Of a stretch of 64,000 nt of DNA, positions 17,700-26,600 are shown piece after piece. A model generated the notes under the pieces. The model searched no databases and was not told the DNA's origin. It worked only from the letters and a program-made list of their open reading frames with translations. Position 1 is the stretch's first letter. The number at the start of each line of letters is the position of its first letter. Source of the DNA: JAICWP01 sp035278025 (GTDB lineage Bacteria > Acidobacteriota > Terriglobia > Terriglobales > Acidobacteriaceae); contig DATEJK010000107.1 in assembly GCA_035278025.1 (NCBI GenBank), positions 27,636 through 91,635 on the forward strand, given 5' to 3'. A program made the position numbers and the translations under genes.

Positions 17700-18724
17700 G
17701 CGCTTTCCTGGACTGTCGCCGGGCCCTTGCGCGCGCTTCGATACCAGCTGACGGTTCTTTCCAGGCCCTCCTCCAGGGAAATGCGGGGCCTGTATCCCAG
17801 CTTGCGCATCTTGGTGATGTCTGGGCAACGCCGCGGTGTGCTGCCCGGCGCCGCCGGCCCGGGAACAATCTGGACCTGCCGGCCAAAGCAGACGCCGATT
17901 TTTCCCGCCAGCTCTTCAATCGTGATCTCCTCCTGGGTGCCGATGTGGTAGATGCCCAGATGCTCTCCCTTTTCCATTACCCGAAGTACCCCATCCACCA
18001 GGTCGTCAATGTAGACGAAGGCGCGTGTCTCCTTACCCGTGCCTTGGATGGGCAGGCGAACAGGGTCGCTAGTTTCTCGGCAAAGTTCCGCCATACGTAA
18101 TACCAACTGCGGAATAACGTGCTCCGTCCCCATGCACGGTCCATAAACATTGTGGGGCCGGAAAATAGTGACCCGCTGAAGGTGTTTTCGTCCAAAATTA
18201 ATGGCCATCAACTCGCTGATGATCTTTCCCCCGGCGTAACTGTAGCGTGGGTTGAGGGCATCCGGCACCATCAGCGGGGCTGTTTCATCGGTGGGAATGG
18301 CTGGTGGCGTTTGATAAACCTCGGAACTGGAGGCAAGCGTCATCTCCGGCACGTTGTTTTCTATGCACGCGCCGATGATGTTACTGATCCCGCGGAGCGC
18401 CACATCCAGCACCACCTCCGGCATGGAGTAGAAGTATTTGGTGCCGTTCACGAAGGCCAGGTGACATACACAATCTACACCCTGGGTGGCGCGCCGCACC
18501 GCGTCCGGGTCGCGGATGTCGCCGGTAATGATTTCCAGATCGCGGGCCAACTCCCCAAAGCGGTTTCGGGAACCGCGGGAGTCGTTATCGAGAGAACGCA
18601 CGCGTGCACCCAGACGGAGCAAAGCCTTCACCAGCACATGTCCGATGAAGCCGCTTCCGCCGGTGACCAGGAAGGATTTGCGGCCTAATGGGCTTTGCTC
18701 TCGAGATGACGCCTCACCCGTCAC
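17696..18724 (-). CDS. NAD-dependent sugar epimerase/dehydratase
   Basis: This extended SDR has SFLVTGGSGFIGHVLVKALL near its N-terminus, the active-site LASSSEVYQTPP, the catalytic YSYAGGKIISE (Y-x4-K-like spacing in the text YAGGK) and FRPHNVYGPCMG, followed by the late YHIGTQEEITIEELA. It acts on an NDP-sugar, probably as a 4-epimerase or dehydratase. The start is placed at GTG 18724, two bases after the GT2 stop; the frame remains open to 18865 but that would run through the upstream gene. It is coupled to the C-methyltransferase by a four-base overlap. Which sugar it converts cannot be told from sequence. Confidence 0.85.
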   Translation of the reverse strand: MTGEASSREQSPLGRKSFLVTGGSGFIGHVLVKALLRLGARVRSLDNDSRGSRNRFGELARDLEIITGDIRDPDAVRRATQGVDCVCHLAFVNGTKYFYSMPEVVLDVALRGISNIIGACIENNVPEMTLASSSEVYQTPPAIPTDETAPLMVPDALNPRYSYAGGKIISELMAINFGRKHLQRVTIFRPHNVYGPCMGTEHVIPQLVLRMAELCRETSDPVRLPIQGTGKETRAFVYIDDLVDGVLRVMEKGEHLGIYHIGTQEEITIEELAGKIGVCFGRQVQIVPGPAAPGSTPRRCPDITKMRKLGYRPRISLEEGLERTVSWYRSARKGPATVQESA

Positions 18725-18726
18725 CG

Positions 18727-19548
18727 CTACTCGGTCTTCTCCTGCGGGGAATAGGCGCACATGTCGAGCCGGGAAAGATCGGGATTTTGCCGCACCGGCA
18801 GCTTTCGCCCCCGTCGCAGGTGCCACAAACCCCAGAAGAACCAGCGCAGGTATTGCCTGAACCACGGGCCCAGTTGGAAGGTGGACTGCCCGCCGTAGAG
18901 CCGGTCAATCGAGATAATGGGAACTTCCGCCATACGCAGCCCAGCCAGCTGCGCCTTCATGGCCATTTCGAAAGCCACGACCCAACCGACCGGCCGCGAC
19001 TCGAGCTTCAGCACGTCAAACAACTCCCTCCGAAACATCTTGATGCCGGTAGTCGAGTCAGTGAGGACGGAGGCGGAAAGGCGGTGGAACAGAAAATTCG
19101 CTATGCGCGAAAGGATGCCGCCAATCAAAGAGCCGCCCAGGCGCCGGCCCCCCTTGGCGTACCGGGTGCAGCTGATAAACTCGCAACCCTGGTCCATCAG
19201 CTGCAGCATCTGTTCGATGGCCAGCACCGGACCAACCTCGTCGGCGGCAAAGATCAGAATGTAGTCACCGCGTGCCGCCTTTACCCCGGCGCGCAGGGCA
19301 TTGATAATGCCGCGGCCCAGGGTATTGTGCACCAGTCGCAGATTGCGGCAGTCACGCTGCAGCTCCTGGCCCACGGCAATGCTGTCGTCATCGGTGGAAT
19401 CATAAACTACTAATATCTCGTGTTCCACCTCGACAACGGCGCGCAGAATCTTGATCATGATTCTGAGATTTACGCCTTCGTTGCGCACCGGCAGCAGGAT
19501 GGAGAGTCTTATGGCGGAGCCGGGTTGAGGAAGTACGCTTGTGCTCAC
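18727..19548 (-). CDS. GT2 glycosyltransferase, polyprenyl-phosphate sugar synthase type
   Basis: The 273-residue protein is a compact GT2 of the DPM1/GtrB kind: LSILLPVRNEGVNLRIMIKI, EILVVYDSTDDDS, the LGRGIINALRAGVKAARGDY signature and FAADEVGP. The sequence GIKMFRRELFDVL and AFEMAMKAQLAG follow the family pattern. It ends in a basic, aromatic stretch (WFRQYLRWFFWGLWHLRRG) that could lie on the membrane, but the two C-terminal membrane helices of GtrB are absent. It would charge undecaprenyl phosphate or a similar acceptor with the sugar made by this operon. Its ATG overlaps the aminotransferase stop by four bases. Confidence 0.85.
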   Translation of the reverse strand: MSTSVLPQPGSAIRLSILLPVRNEGVNLRIMIKILRAVVEVEHEILVVYDSTDDDSIAVGQELQRDCRNLRLVHNTLGRGIINALRAGVKAARGDYILIFAADEVGPVLAIEQMLQLMDQGCEFISCTRYAKGGRRLGGSLIGGILSRIANFLFHRLSASVLTDSTTGIKMFRRELFDVLKLESRPVGWVVAFEMAMKAQLAGLRMAEVPIISIDRLYGGQSTFQLGPWFRQYLRWFFWGLWHLRRGRKLPVRQNPDLSRLDMCAYSPQEKTE

Positions 19549-20681
19549 AGCCTGCCTCCTGGCGAGCCGCTAAGAAAAGCGCGAATGTGATGGCAGACCA
19601 GCTCCACCTCTGACGGCCCCATGGTGAAGGCGGAAGGCAGCCACATAGCGCGGGCGCACAGTCGCGTGCTATTGGGAAAATCGCTGTCCGGAAGCCGGTA
19701 TGGCGCTTGCGTGTGAATAGGAAACCAGAACCTTCGGCAATGAATGTTGCGCGCCTTAAGATACCGGTCCAATTCGTCCCGGCGCTCCACCACCGCATCC
19801 ACCCACTGTGGGGTCTCCCCTTCCTTGGTGCGAAAGCCGGGCAGATGAATTCCGCTTACGCCTTCCAGACCCGCCTTGTACATTTCATAAATCTCTCTCA
19901 GCCGGACAACCCGCTCTTCCAAACGGGATAACTGTCCCATGCCGATCGCTGCTTGTACATTGGTCAGCTTGAAATTGAAGCCGATGCTGTGGTGAATGTC
20001 GTCCCCGCCCGTGCCCCGGACCGGACGCCCCTGATCCTTCAGTTCTCTCAGCCGTATGTGCAGCTGATGGTCTTCCGTAAGAATGATGCCGCCCTGCCCG
20101 GTGGTAATAGTCTTGTTGGGAGAAAATGATATGCAGCCCGCCTTGCCTATGGTGCCCAGGAACTTGCCATAGGCTCTCGATAGCAGCGCCTCTGCCGCAT
20201 CTTCGATGAGCACGATGTGATGTTTCTCTGCCACTTGCTGGAGTGAGGGAAGGTCCGCGGCTCGTCCACTCACATGTACCGGCAGCACTGCCTTGGTGCG
20301 CGGGGTTATCGCGCGGGCAAATGCTTCGGGAGACATGTTCAGGGTGGCGGGATCCACATCAACCAGCACCGCTTTGGCGCCCGTCATTGAAACGGCATTG
20401 GCTGTGGCTATAAAGGTGACGTCCGGTACAACCACCTCGTCACCCGGTCCAACGCCCACCGCCTTTAACGCCAGAAACAGGGCGGAAGTGCAGTTTGTAA
20501 CCGCCACCGCGTGCTTTGCCCCCAAGCGCAGGGCGATTTCCCCTTCGAATTGGGCCGTGACTTCGCCTTCATTGATGTAATTGGTTTCGAGCACCTGGCG
20601 GACCATCTCCAGTTCCGGCTCGCCCACTTCTGGGACCCACCATGGCAAAGTCTTGGCGCTGAGAGAAGCCGTTTCAGGCAT
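19545..20681 (-). CDS. DegT/DnrJ/EryC1/StrS-type sugar aminotransferase
   Basis: This PLP enzyme places an amino group on a keto-sugar nucleotide using glutamate. Visible landmarks are NYINEGEVTAQFE near the N-terminus, TNCTSALFLALKAVGVGPGD (PLP phosphate site), VVVPDVTFIATANAV, LIEDAAEALLS with the PLP-contacting aspartate, SFSPNKTITTGQGG with the catalytic lysine, and GFNFKLTNVQAAIGMGQL. Length (378) is normal for the family. Because rfbB supplies dTDP-4-keto-6-deoxyglucose, a 4-amino product is plausible, with the adjacent acyltransferase then acting on the amine. It overlaps the preceding gene by eight bases and the next by four, so expression is tightly coupled. Confidence 0.92.
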   Translation of the reverse strand: MPETASLSAKTLPWWVPEVGEPELEMVRQVLETNYINEGEVTAQFEGEIALRLGAKHAVAVTNCTSALFLALKAVGVGPGDEVVVPDVTFIATANAVSMTGAKAVLVDVDPATLNMSPEAFARAITPRTKAVLPVHVSGRAADLPSLQQVAEKHHIVLIEDAAEALLSRAYGKFLGTIGKAGCISFSPNKTITTGQGGIILTEDHQLHIRLRELKDQGRPVRGTGGDDIHHSIGFNFKLTNVQAAIGMGQLSRLEERVVRLREIYEMYKAGLEGVSGIHLPGFRTKEGETPQWVDAVVERRDELDRYLKARNIHCRRFWFPIHTQAPYRLPDSDFPNSTRLCARAMWLPSAFTMGPSEVELVCHHIRAFLSGSPGGRL

Positions 20682-21219
20682 TGGGTACCCCTGTGTGCTT
20701 CATCGCGGAGTTGATTTTCTCCACCTGCGCCAGTACCTGACGCCGGTTACGCTTGGCAACCAGGCGGATGGGAATTCCGGCGTATACGGACCAGGCTTCG
20801 AAGGGGAACTCAACGGGGACGAAGCTCATGGCGCCGATGGTGGTGCCTTCCGGAATGCAGTTTCGCGGCATGACCACCGAATTGGCTCCCACAGCGGTGT
20901 AAGCTCCCAGTTCCACGTCTCCGAAGATCAGGTTTTCCTTCACCGGGCCCGCCGCCTCAGGGATGATGGCGACCACATCATTGACGAAATCATCGCTCGT
21001 GCACCAGATTCTCACGCCCGCCGAGATGCTGCTGTAGTCTCCCAGACGGAACTGACGAGCCGCTCCTCCCGCGATGGTACAGCAGGAAGCGATGTGGCAA
21101 CAGTAACCTATCTCGACCTTAGTGGAAAAATAGCAGAAATCGTCAATAATGGAGTCTTGTCCGACCACGAAAAATTCCGGGTGCCGAATGCGGATATGGG
21201 GCGAGATGATCGGTTTCAC
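20674..21219 (-). CDS. Left-handed beta-helix acyltransferase (hexapeptide repeat)
   Basis: The 181-residue product shows hexapeptide-repeat turns through its middle (IIDDFCYFSTKVEIGYCCHIA, shortened: IDDFCYFSTKVEIGYC; then RLGDYSSISAGVRI and LGAYTAVGANSVVMPR, PEGTTIGAMSFV, YAGIPIRLVAKR). The last is the usual ending of sugar O/N-acetyltransferases. It would acetylate an amino or hydroxyl group of the sugar, using acetyl-CoA. The start is set at GTG 21219 (VKPIISPHIRIRHPE), which has AGAGG upstream and matches where homologous proteins usually begin; GTG 21264 is possible. It heads the six-gene operon and is divergent from the dehydrogenase at 21466. Confidence 0.85.
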   Translation of the reverse strand: MKPIISPHIRIRHPEFFVVGQDSIIDDFCYFSTKVEIGYCCHIASCCTIAGGAARQFRLGDYSSISAGVRIWCTSDDFVNDVVAIIPEAAGPVKENLIFGDVELGAYTAVGANSVVMPRNCIPEGTTIGAMSFVPVEFPFEAWSVYAGIPIRLVAKRNRRQVLAQVEKINSAMKHTGVPNA

Positions 21220-21465
21220 GAGGCCTCTGTCAACCCGGTGACGGGGGCGTGCATTGCCGCACACTCCGCCCCTGCTCGCGTTCCAAGAACCTGTTACAAA
21301 TGAACCGGTTATAGTTGCGGATTATGATACACCGCGGTTCTCGATGGCTCAACTGGTTCCGTTTGGGGCGACGGTGGCTTCATGTAAAATGCCGCCATTA
21401 GGCGCGCTGAACTTGGGAACCAGTTCAGCGCTGGCTGTGAAGCTGTAGCTCAAGAGGTAATCACC

Positions 21466-22686
21466 GTGCAAACTCGTGTTGTGATCGTGGGGGGCTGCGG
21501 CCACGTCGGTCTGCCCCTGGGAATTGTGCTGGCCTCCAAGGGAGCGACACGGGTCACTTTGCTTGATATTGACCCTGCCAAGGTGTCTACCGTTAACAGC
21601 GGCCGCGTGCCGTTTCTGGAAGACGGTGCCGAACCTCTGCTCCAGGGAGTGATCGGCAAGCAGTTGACGGCGACTCTGGACTCCTCCTGCCTGCAGAATG
21701 CTGATGTGGTCATTACCGTGGTCGGGACTCCTGTAGACGAGCACCTGAATCCCACGGTGCATACTTTGTATAGAACCGTCGACAAGCTGGTGGAACAGAT
21801 GCCACCGGATTCACTCCTCGTATTACGCAGCACCGTCTATCCCGGGGTGACGAAGCTGGTGCAGGACCGCATCCGCGCGCGACATGGGCGAATCCACGTA
21901 GCTTTTTGCCCGGAACGGATTACCGAAGGCAACGCCATCGAAGAGCTGACTCACCTGCCGCAGATCGTCGCCGCCTTTGAGCCCGAAGCCGTAAATCGCG
22001 CCCGCGCGCTGTTCCTCAGCATGACCTCCACCATCATCGAATTGGATCCCCTGGAGGCGGAACTCGCCAAGCTGTTCACCAATAGCTGGCGCTATTTGAA
22101 TTTTGCCGTCTCCAATCAGTTCTACATGCTCGCCGAAAGCTACGGCCTGGATTTCTACCGCATTCACGATGCGGCCACCCGCGGCTACAGCCGCATGCGG
22201 AGCTTTGCCCGGGCGGGCTTTGCCGCGGGTCCTTGTTTGTTGAAGGACACCTTGCAGCTGGCCGCTTTTGCCAGCAATAACTTCTTTCTTGGCCACGCCG
22301 CCATGCTGATCAACGAAGGTTTGCCGAACTTCGTCGTCAATCAATTACGGGCTCACGACCTGGCCAAGAAGACGGTGGCCATCCTGGGCATGGCTTTCAA
22401 GGCCGAATCCGATGACCGCCGCGACAGCCTCTCCTACAAATTGAAAAAGCTTTTGGAAGTCGAGGCCGGCTGTGTGCTGTGCACCGATCCCTATGTTGCC
22501 GATTCTGGGCTGGTCCCACTCGATGAAGCGGTGAAGCGCGCCGACATCCTTATCCTGGGAGCGCCCCACGCCGCCTATCGCGACTTGGTTTTTCCAGCCG
22601 GTAAGCTGCTGGTGGACGTCTGGGGCTTGTGGCCCGCGAGAGAGAAATGGCACGGAGAGATCCCGCTTATGGCTTCTACGGCCTGA
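21466..22686 (+). CDS. Nucleotide-sugar dehydrogenase (UDP-Glc/GDP-Man dehydrogenase family)
   Basis: The enzyme performs two successive NAD-dependent oxidations of a sugar C6 alcohol to a uronic acid. The N-terminal Rossmann motif is RVVIVGGCGHVGLPLGIVLA; VVITVVGTPVDEHLNP and VLRSTVYPGVTKLVQ follow, then FCPERITEGNA, the invariant lysine and asparagine in AKLFTNSWRYLNFA, and the catalytic cysteine in AAGPCLLKDT near residue 258. The C-terminal domain reads AILGMAFKAESDDRRDS. At 406 residues it is of normal length. GTG 21466 follows AAGAGGTAATCACC. The exact substrate (UDP-Glc, UDP-GlcNAc or another) cannot be fixed by eye. Confidence 0.9.
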   Translation: MQTRVVIVGGCGHVGLPLGIVLASKGATRVTLLDIDPAKVSTVNSGRVPFLEDGAEPLLQGVIGKQLTATLDSSCLQNADVVITVVGTPVDEHLNPTVHTLYRTVDKLVEQMPPDSLLVLRSTVYPGVTKLVQDRIRARHGRIHVAFCPERITEGNAIEELTHLPQIVAAFEPEAVNRARALFLSMTSTIIELDPLEAELAKLFTNSWRYLNFAVSNQFYMLAESYGLDFYRIHDAATRGYSRMRSFARAGFAAGPCLLKDTLQLAAFASNNFFLGHAAMLINEGLPNFVVNQLRAHDLAKKTVAILGMAFKAESDDRRDSLSYKLKKLLEVEAGCVLCTDPYVADSGLVPLDEAVKRADILILGAPHAAYRDLVFPAGKLLVDVWGLWPAREKWHGEIPLMASTA

Positions 22687-22734
22687 GTACGGGTGGCGCT
22701 GATAACCACGCCCACCAGCTGCGCTTAGCGGCCG

Positions 22735-23595
22735 TCACTGCCGCCGCTGCCGCATGTACTCGGCCAGGGCTTCCTGCCAGGGACGAAATTCGGCGATTCC
22801 GGCCGCACGCATCTGGCAATTGTCGAGCACGGAGTAGGCCGGGCGGAGGGCTTTAGCGCCATAATTTTTGCTGTCCACCGCGTTCAGGTCGGCATCTACC
22901 CTGGCCAGGCGAAACACTTCCGCGGCGAATTCGTGCCAGGAGCATTCGCCTGCGCTGCTCATGTGGTAGAGGCCATAGCGCTGCGACTCCAGCAGCGGCA
23001 GCACGCGTTCAGCCAGGTCCGCGGTTGAGGTTGGGGTAACAATCTGGTCGGCCACCACCCGAATGGTTTTCTTCTGCGCCGCCAGCTTCAGCATAGTTTC
23101 CACGAAGTTGCCGCCCTTGCTGCGGCTGCCGCCCATGCCATAAAGCCCGCAGGTGCGGATCACAAAATGCCGCGAGCAGTAGCGGCGCGCGGCGAATTCG
23201 CCCGCCAGCTTGGACATGGCGTAAATGGATAGCGGTTGCGGCACATCGGCCTCGGTGTAGGGCGTGCGCTTCTCCCCGCCAAAAACGTAGTCCGTACTGA
23301 AGTGCACCAGGGCGGCGCCGTTCCTCTCCGCCGCCTGCGCCAGATTGCGAACTCCCAGAACGTTTACGGCGAAGGCTTTTTCCGCCTTATCCTCACAGTC
23401 GTCAACCCGGTGAAAGGCGGCGGTGTTAATCACGCATTGTGGCTGGGCGCTCGCCATCCGCTGGGCGACGGCTTCCGGCGAGCAGATTTCGAGCCGCTCA
23501 TGCGTCACCGGCACCACCTCGTGACCCCGGCTCTGCAAAACCGGGAGCAGGTCCTGGCCCAATTGTCCGGCGGCTCCAATTAACAGAATTCGCAT
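22735..23595 (-). CDS. rfbD: dTDP-4-dehydrorhamnose reductase
   Basis: This SDR carries out the last step to dTDP-L-rhamnose, reducing the 4-keto group. It shows MRILLIGAAGQLGQDLLPVL at the N-terminus, CVINTAAFHRVDDCEDKAEKA-type text (NTAAFHRVDDCED), HFSTDYVFGGEKRTPYTE, and the catalytic YAMSKLAGE. Residue identities match RmlD throughout, including the conserved end LRPAYSVLDN. The ATG at 23595 begins exactly at the Rossmann strand; the frame is open a little further to 23622. It completes the rhamnose pathway started by rfbABC, although it is separated from them by 14 kb and on the other strand. Confidence 0.93.
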   Translation of the reverse strand: MRILLIGAAGQLGQDLLPVLQSRGHEVVPVTHERLEICSPEAVAQRMASAQPQCVINTAAFHRVDDCEDKAEKAFAVNVLGVRNLAQAAERNGAALVHFSTDYVFGGEKRTPYTEADVPQPLSIYAMSKLAGEFAARRYCSRHFVIRTCGLYGMGGSRSKGGNFVETMLKLAAQKKTIRVVADQIVTPTSTADLAERVLPLLESQRYGLYHMSSAGECSWHEFAAEVFRLARVDADLNAVDSKNYGAKALRPAYSVLDNCQMRAAGIAEFRPWQEALAEYMRQRRQ

Positions 23596-23682
23596 CGCGT
23601 TTCTCGATTCTATCGAAACCACCCCAGCCGGTCATTTGCGGAATCGGATTTTCAGTTTCCTCCGCAAAGCCGCAACCGACCG

Positions 23683-25344
23683 GTGATGAGAAAACGAAAG
23701 TGCGTGAACGAAAAAGGGCCAAACGGCGAGTACCGCGGGTCTGGCTGCGGTGGTAAGATGCGGCGATATCGGGATCTCTTCATGACAGCAGTGCCCAATG
23801 GGGCGGAAATCGCGGCGCCGGCCCGCAGCAAGCGCATTCTCATCTTTGTCGTTGCTTATGACGCTGAGCGCACCATTGAGAAGGTTGTGTCCCGCATTCC
23901 TGCCTCGCTTGCGCAATACCAGACGGAAATCCTGGTCATTGACGACTGTTCCCGCGATCAGACCTTTGCCCGAGCGCGCGCCGCGCAGAAGAATGGCAGC
24001 CCGTTTCCCATAACCGTCCTCTACAACCCGGTCAGCCAGGGTTATGGCGGCAACCAGAAGATCGGCTTCCACTATGCCATTGAGAACGGCTTTGACATCC
24101 TGGCGCTGATCCATGGCGATGGGCAGTACGCTCCCGAATGCCTCCCCGGCCTGTTGCAGCCCTTGCTGGCGGGCCAGGCTGACGCTGTTCTCGGTTCGCG
24201 CATGATGACCCGCTTCGGAGCGCTCAAGCAAGGCATGCCGCTCTACAAATTCGCCGGCAATAAAATTCTTACCTGGATGCAGAATTGGGTCCTGCACGCC
24301 GCCTTGAGTGAGTTTCACTCCGGCTACCGCGTGTACTCGGTAGCCACGCTGGCAGCGCTGCCCTTCGAGCGCAACACCAACGATTATCATTTCGACACCG
24401 AACTTCTCATTCAGTTGCTGCGCGCCGGGCGCCGCCTGAAGGAATTGCCTATTCCCACGTACTATGGCAACGAAATCCGCAATGTTAAGGGACTGCGCTA
24501 CGCCTTCAACGTGCTTCGCTCCACCCTGCTGAGCCGGGCACAGGATTACAGCATTCTTTATGAGCGTAAGTTCGACGTCAGCCGGCCTAGCGAGAACAAT
24601 GCTTTTTATCAACCCAAGTTTCATTTTGAGAGTCCCCACAGCCTGGCATTGCAGCGCGTAACCGCGGGTTCTTCCGTCGCAGATATCGGCTGCGCCGGGG
24701 GATATGTGGCGCAGGCGTTAAAACAGAAACAGTGTCGGGTTACCGGCATTGACCAGTTCCCCGCGGATCACAGTACCAGCCTGGACGAGTTCATCCAGTG
24801 CGACCTGGACCGGGGCGAGTTCCCCGTGGACACCGGCCGTTTCGACTATGTTCTTTTGCTCGACATCGTGGAGCATTTGCGCTCGCCGGAGAGGTTGCTC
24901 GACACCTTGCGCCAGGCACGCCGGACGGGAACCGACCTGACCGTAATCTTCAGCACCGGGAATATCGCCTTCCTGGTCACCCGTCTCGGCCTTTTCCTGG
25001 GCCGGTTCAATTATGGGGTAAGGGGGGTTCTTGATTTGACCCACACCCGTCTGTTCACCTTCCGGACGGCGCGCAACCTCTTCGAGCAATCCGGCTACCG
25101 CGTGGAGGAAGTCCGCGGCGTGCCCGCGCCGTTTCCTCTGGCCGTTGGCGACAACTTTCTGGGCCGGCTGCTCCTGCTTGTCAACAAGCTGTTCATCAAA
25201 ATCTCGAAATCGCTGTTCGCTTATCAGATCTTCATGGTGTGCACGCCCACTCCTTCATTGGAGTGGTTGCTGGAGAAGGCCCACGAGGCCAGCCGGGAGA
25301 AGGTCAGAAGTGAAATGGCGGGAGCGGCACTCGGTTCTCGCTAG
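23683..25344 (+). CDS. GT2 glycosyltransferase fused to a methyltransferase
   Basis: The N-terminal GT2 domain has RILIFVVAYDAERTIEKVVS near residue 50, EILVIDDCSRDQTF, VSQGYGGNQKIGFHYAIENG and LIHGDGQYAPE; the C-terminal part (from about 320) is a class I methyltransferase with SVADIGCAGGYVAQALKQK and YVLLLDIVEHLRSPERLLD. A hydrophobic stretch near the C-terminus (LGRLLLLVNKLFIKI) may contact the membrane. It is the second GT2-then-methyltransferase fusion of the locus. Start choice is uncertain: GTG 23683 is the longest, but ATG 23758 (GGTGGTAAG upstream) or ATG 23782 lie nearer the conserved domain. It is divergent from rfbD and followed by another GT2 gene 75 bp later. Confidence 0.85.
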   Translation: MMRKRKCVNEKGPNGEYRGSGCGGKMRRYRDLFMTAVPNGAEIAAPARSKRILIFVVAYDAERTIEKVVSRIPASLAQYQTEILVIDDCSRDQTFARARAAQKNGSPFPITVLYNPVSQGYGGNQKIGFHYAIENGFDILALIHGDGQYAPECLPGLLQPLLAGQADAVLGSRMMTRFGALKQGMPLYKFAGNKILTWMQNWVLHAALSEFHSGYRVYSVATLAALPFERNTNDYHFDTELLIQLLRAGRRLKELPIPTYYGNEIRNVKGLRYAFNVLRSTLLSRAQDYSILYERKFDVSRPSENNAFYQPKFHFESPHSLALQRVTAGSSVADIGCAGGYVAQALKQKQCRVTGIDQFPADHSTSLDEFIQCDLDRGEFPVDTGRFDYVLLLDIVEHLRSPERLLDTLRQARRTGTDLTVIFSTGNIAFLVTRLGLFLGRFNYGVRGVLDLTHTRLFTFRTARNLFEQSGYRVEEVRGVPAPFPLAVGDNFLGRLLLLVNKLFIKISKSLFAYQIFMVCTPTPSLEWLLEKAHEASREKVRSEMAGAALGSR

Positions 25345-25419
25345 CCGGCTGGCAACTGGATTAGGAGACAATTCCGGAAAAATGCGAGAATCCCCTCTGC
25401 TGGGCCAAATTTCCTGACT

Positions 25420-26460
25420 ATGGTCTCCGCTCTTATCTGCACCTTCAACTGCTCACGCGTGTTGCCCGCCTGCCTGCAGGCGCTGCGACAGCAGGATTGC
25501 GGGCCCCTGCAGGTGGTGATTGTGGACAACGCCTCCAGCGATGGCACCCGCGAGATTTTGGCCTCACTTCAGCCGCCCGAATACCAGGTCATCCTGAACC
25601 GGGAAAACGTGGGCTTTGCCGCCGCCCAGAACCAGGCTATTCGCCGCGCCCGGGGACAGTGGCTTCTGAGCCTTAATGCCGACGTCGTGCTCAGTCCTGA
25701 CTTTGTTTCGCAACTGCTGGCCGCGGCTGAGGCCACGGATAACCGGGTCGGAGCGTTCTGCGGAAAGTTGCTGCGCTGGAACCCCGGCGGCCAGCCCGAG
25801 TTCACCTCCCGTATTGATTCCACCGGCATCTACTTCACCCGCAATCTGCGCCATTTCGATCGCGGCAGTGAGCAGACTGACCACGGGCAGTACCAGGAAA
25901 CGCAGTATGTTTTTGGCGCCACCGCTGCCGCTGCCCTGTACCGGCGGGCCATGGTGGAGGATGTGTCGGTGGAAGGAGAGTTCTTCGACGAAGACTTCTT
26001 CGCTTACCGGGAAGATGCCGATTTGGCCTGGCGGGCGCAGTTGCTGGGCTGGAGGTGCCTGTACGTGCCGGCCGCGGTGGGCTGGCACGAGCGCCGCGTT
26101 ACCCCCGAGCGCTTCCGGCAATTGCCCCTGGTAATCAACTGGCACTCGGTCAAGAACCGCTTCCTCATGCGCCTGAAAAATGCCACTCTGGGAACCTGCC
26201 TGCGCCTGTTTATACCCATTACCTGGCGTGACCTGCTGATCGTTGGCTACTCCGCGCTGGTGGACCGCAGGCTGCTTTCCGCGCTCGCTTTTGTATGGAA
26301 GAACCGGAAGCGCACGCGGCGGAAGCGCCACCTCATCCAGGCGCGGCGCCGGGTGTCTGAAAGCGTAATACGCGCCTGGTTTTGTAATGAGCCTGCCGCC
26401 CGTCCTTTGGTGGCCGGCGCGGGGCAACAACCTCGTGCTACCTCGGTGCCCCTCTCGTGA
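25420..26460 (+). CDS. GT2 glycosyltransferase, rhamnosyltransferase (WbbL) type
   Basis: The 346-residue protein starts VSALICTFNCSRVLPACLQA and has VVIVDNASSDGTREIL, NRENVGFAAAQNQAIRRARG, LLSLNADVVLSPDF and, near residue 190, FFDEDFFAYREDADLAWRAQ, which is the signature acidic segment of WbbL-like rhamnosyl/GlcNAc transferases. A basic C-terminal tail (KNRKRTRRKRHLIQARRR) probably associates with the membrane surface. With a full dTDP-rhamnose pathway in the locus, rhamnose transfer is a reasonable inference. It lies downstream of the GT2/methyltransferase fusion on the same strand. Confidence 0.88.
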   Translation: MVSALICTFNCSRVLPACLQALRQQDCGPLQVVIVDNASSDGTREILASLQPPEYQVILNRENVGFAAAQNQAIRRARGQWLLSLNADVVLSPDFVSQLLAAAEATDNRVGAFCGKLLRWNPGGQPEFTSRIDSTGIYFTRNLRHFDRGSEQTDHGQYQETQYVFGATAAAALYRRAMVEDVSVEGEFFDEDFFAYREDADLAWRAQLLGWRCLYVPAAVGWHERRVTPERFRQLPLVINWHSVKNRFLMRLKNATLGTCLRLFIPITWRDLLIVGYSALVDRRLLSALAFVWKNRKRTRRKRHLIQARRRVSESVIRAWFCNEPAARPLVAGAGQQPRATSVPLS

Positions 26461-26600
26461 CTCCGGCTAGTTGTGAAATTGGTACGCCGGACCACGAAAT
26501 CGTTGACCCTGTGCCCGGCCCATGTCTACCATCAAACGGCTAATTGTGTGTAGTGGTGTGCCGCGGGCAGGGCAAAGCGCACGCGCGACGGGGAGGGAAT

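Noticed and set aside
23632..24639. 335-codon open frame opposite the GT2/methyltransferase fusion
   Set aside because: It covers the GT2 motifs in antisense and overlaps the divergent promoter of rfbD.
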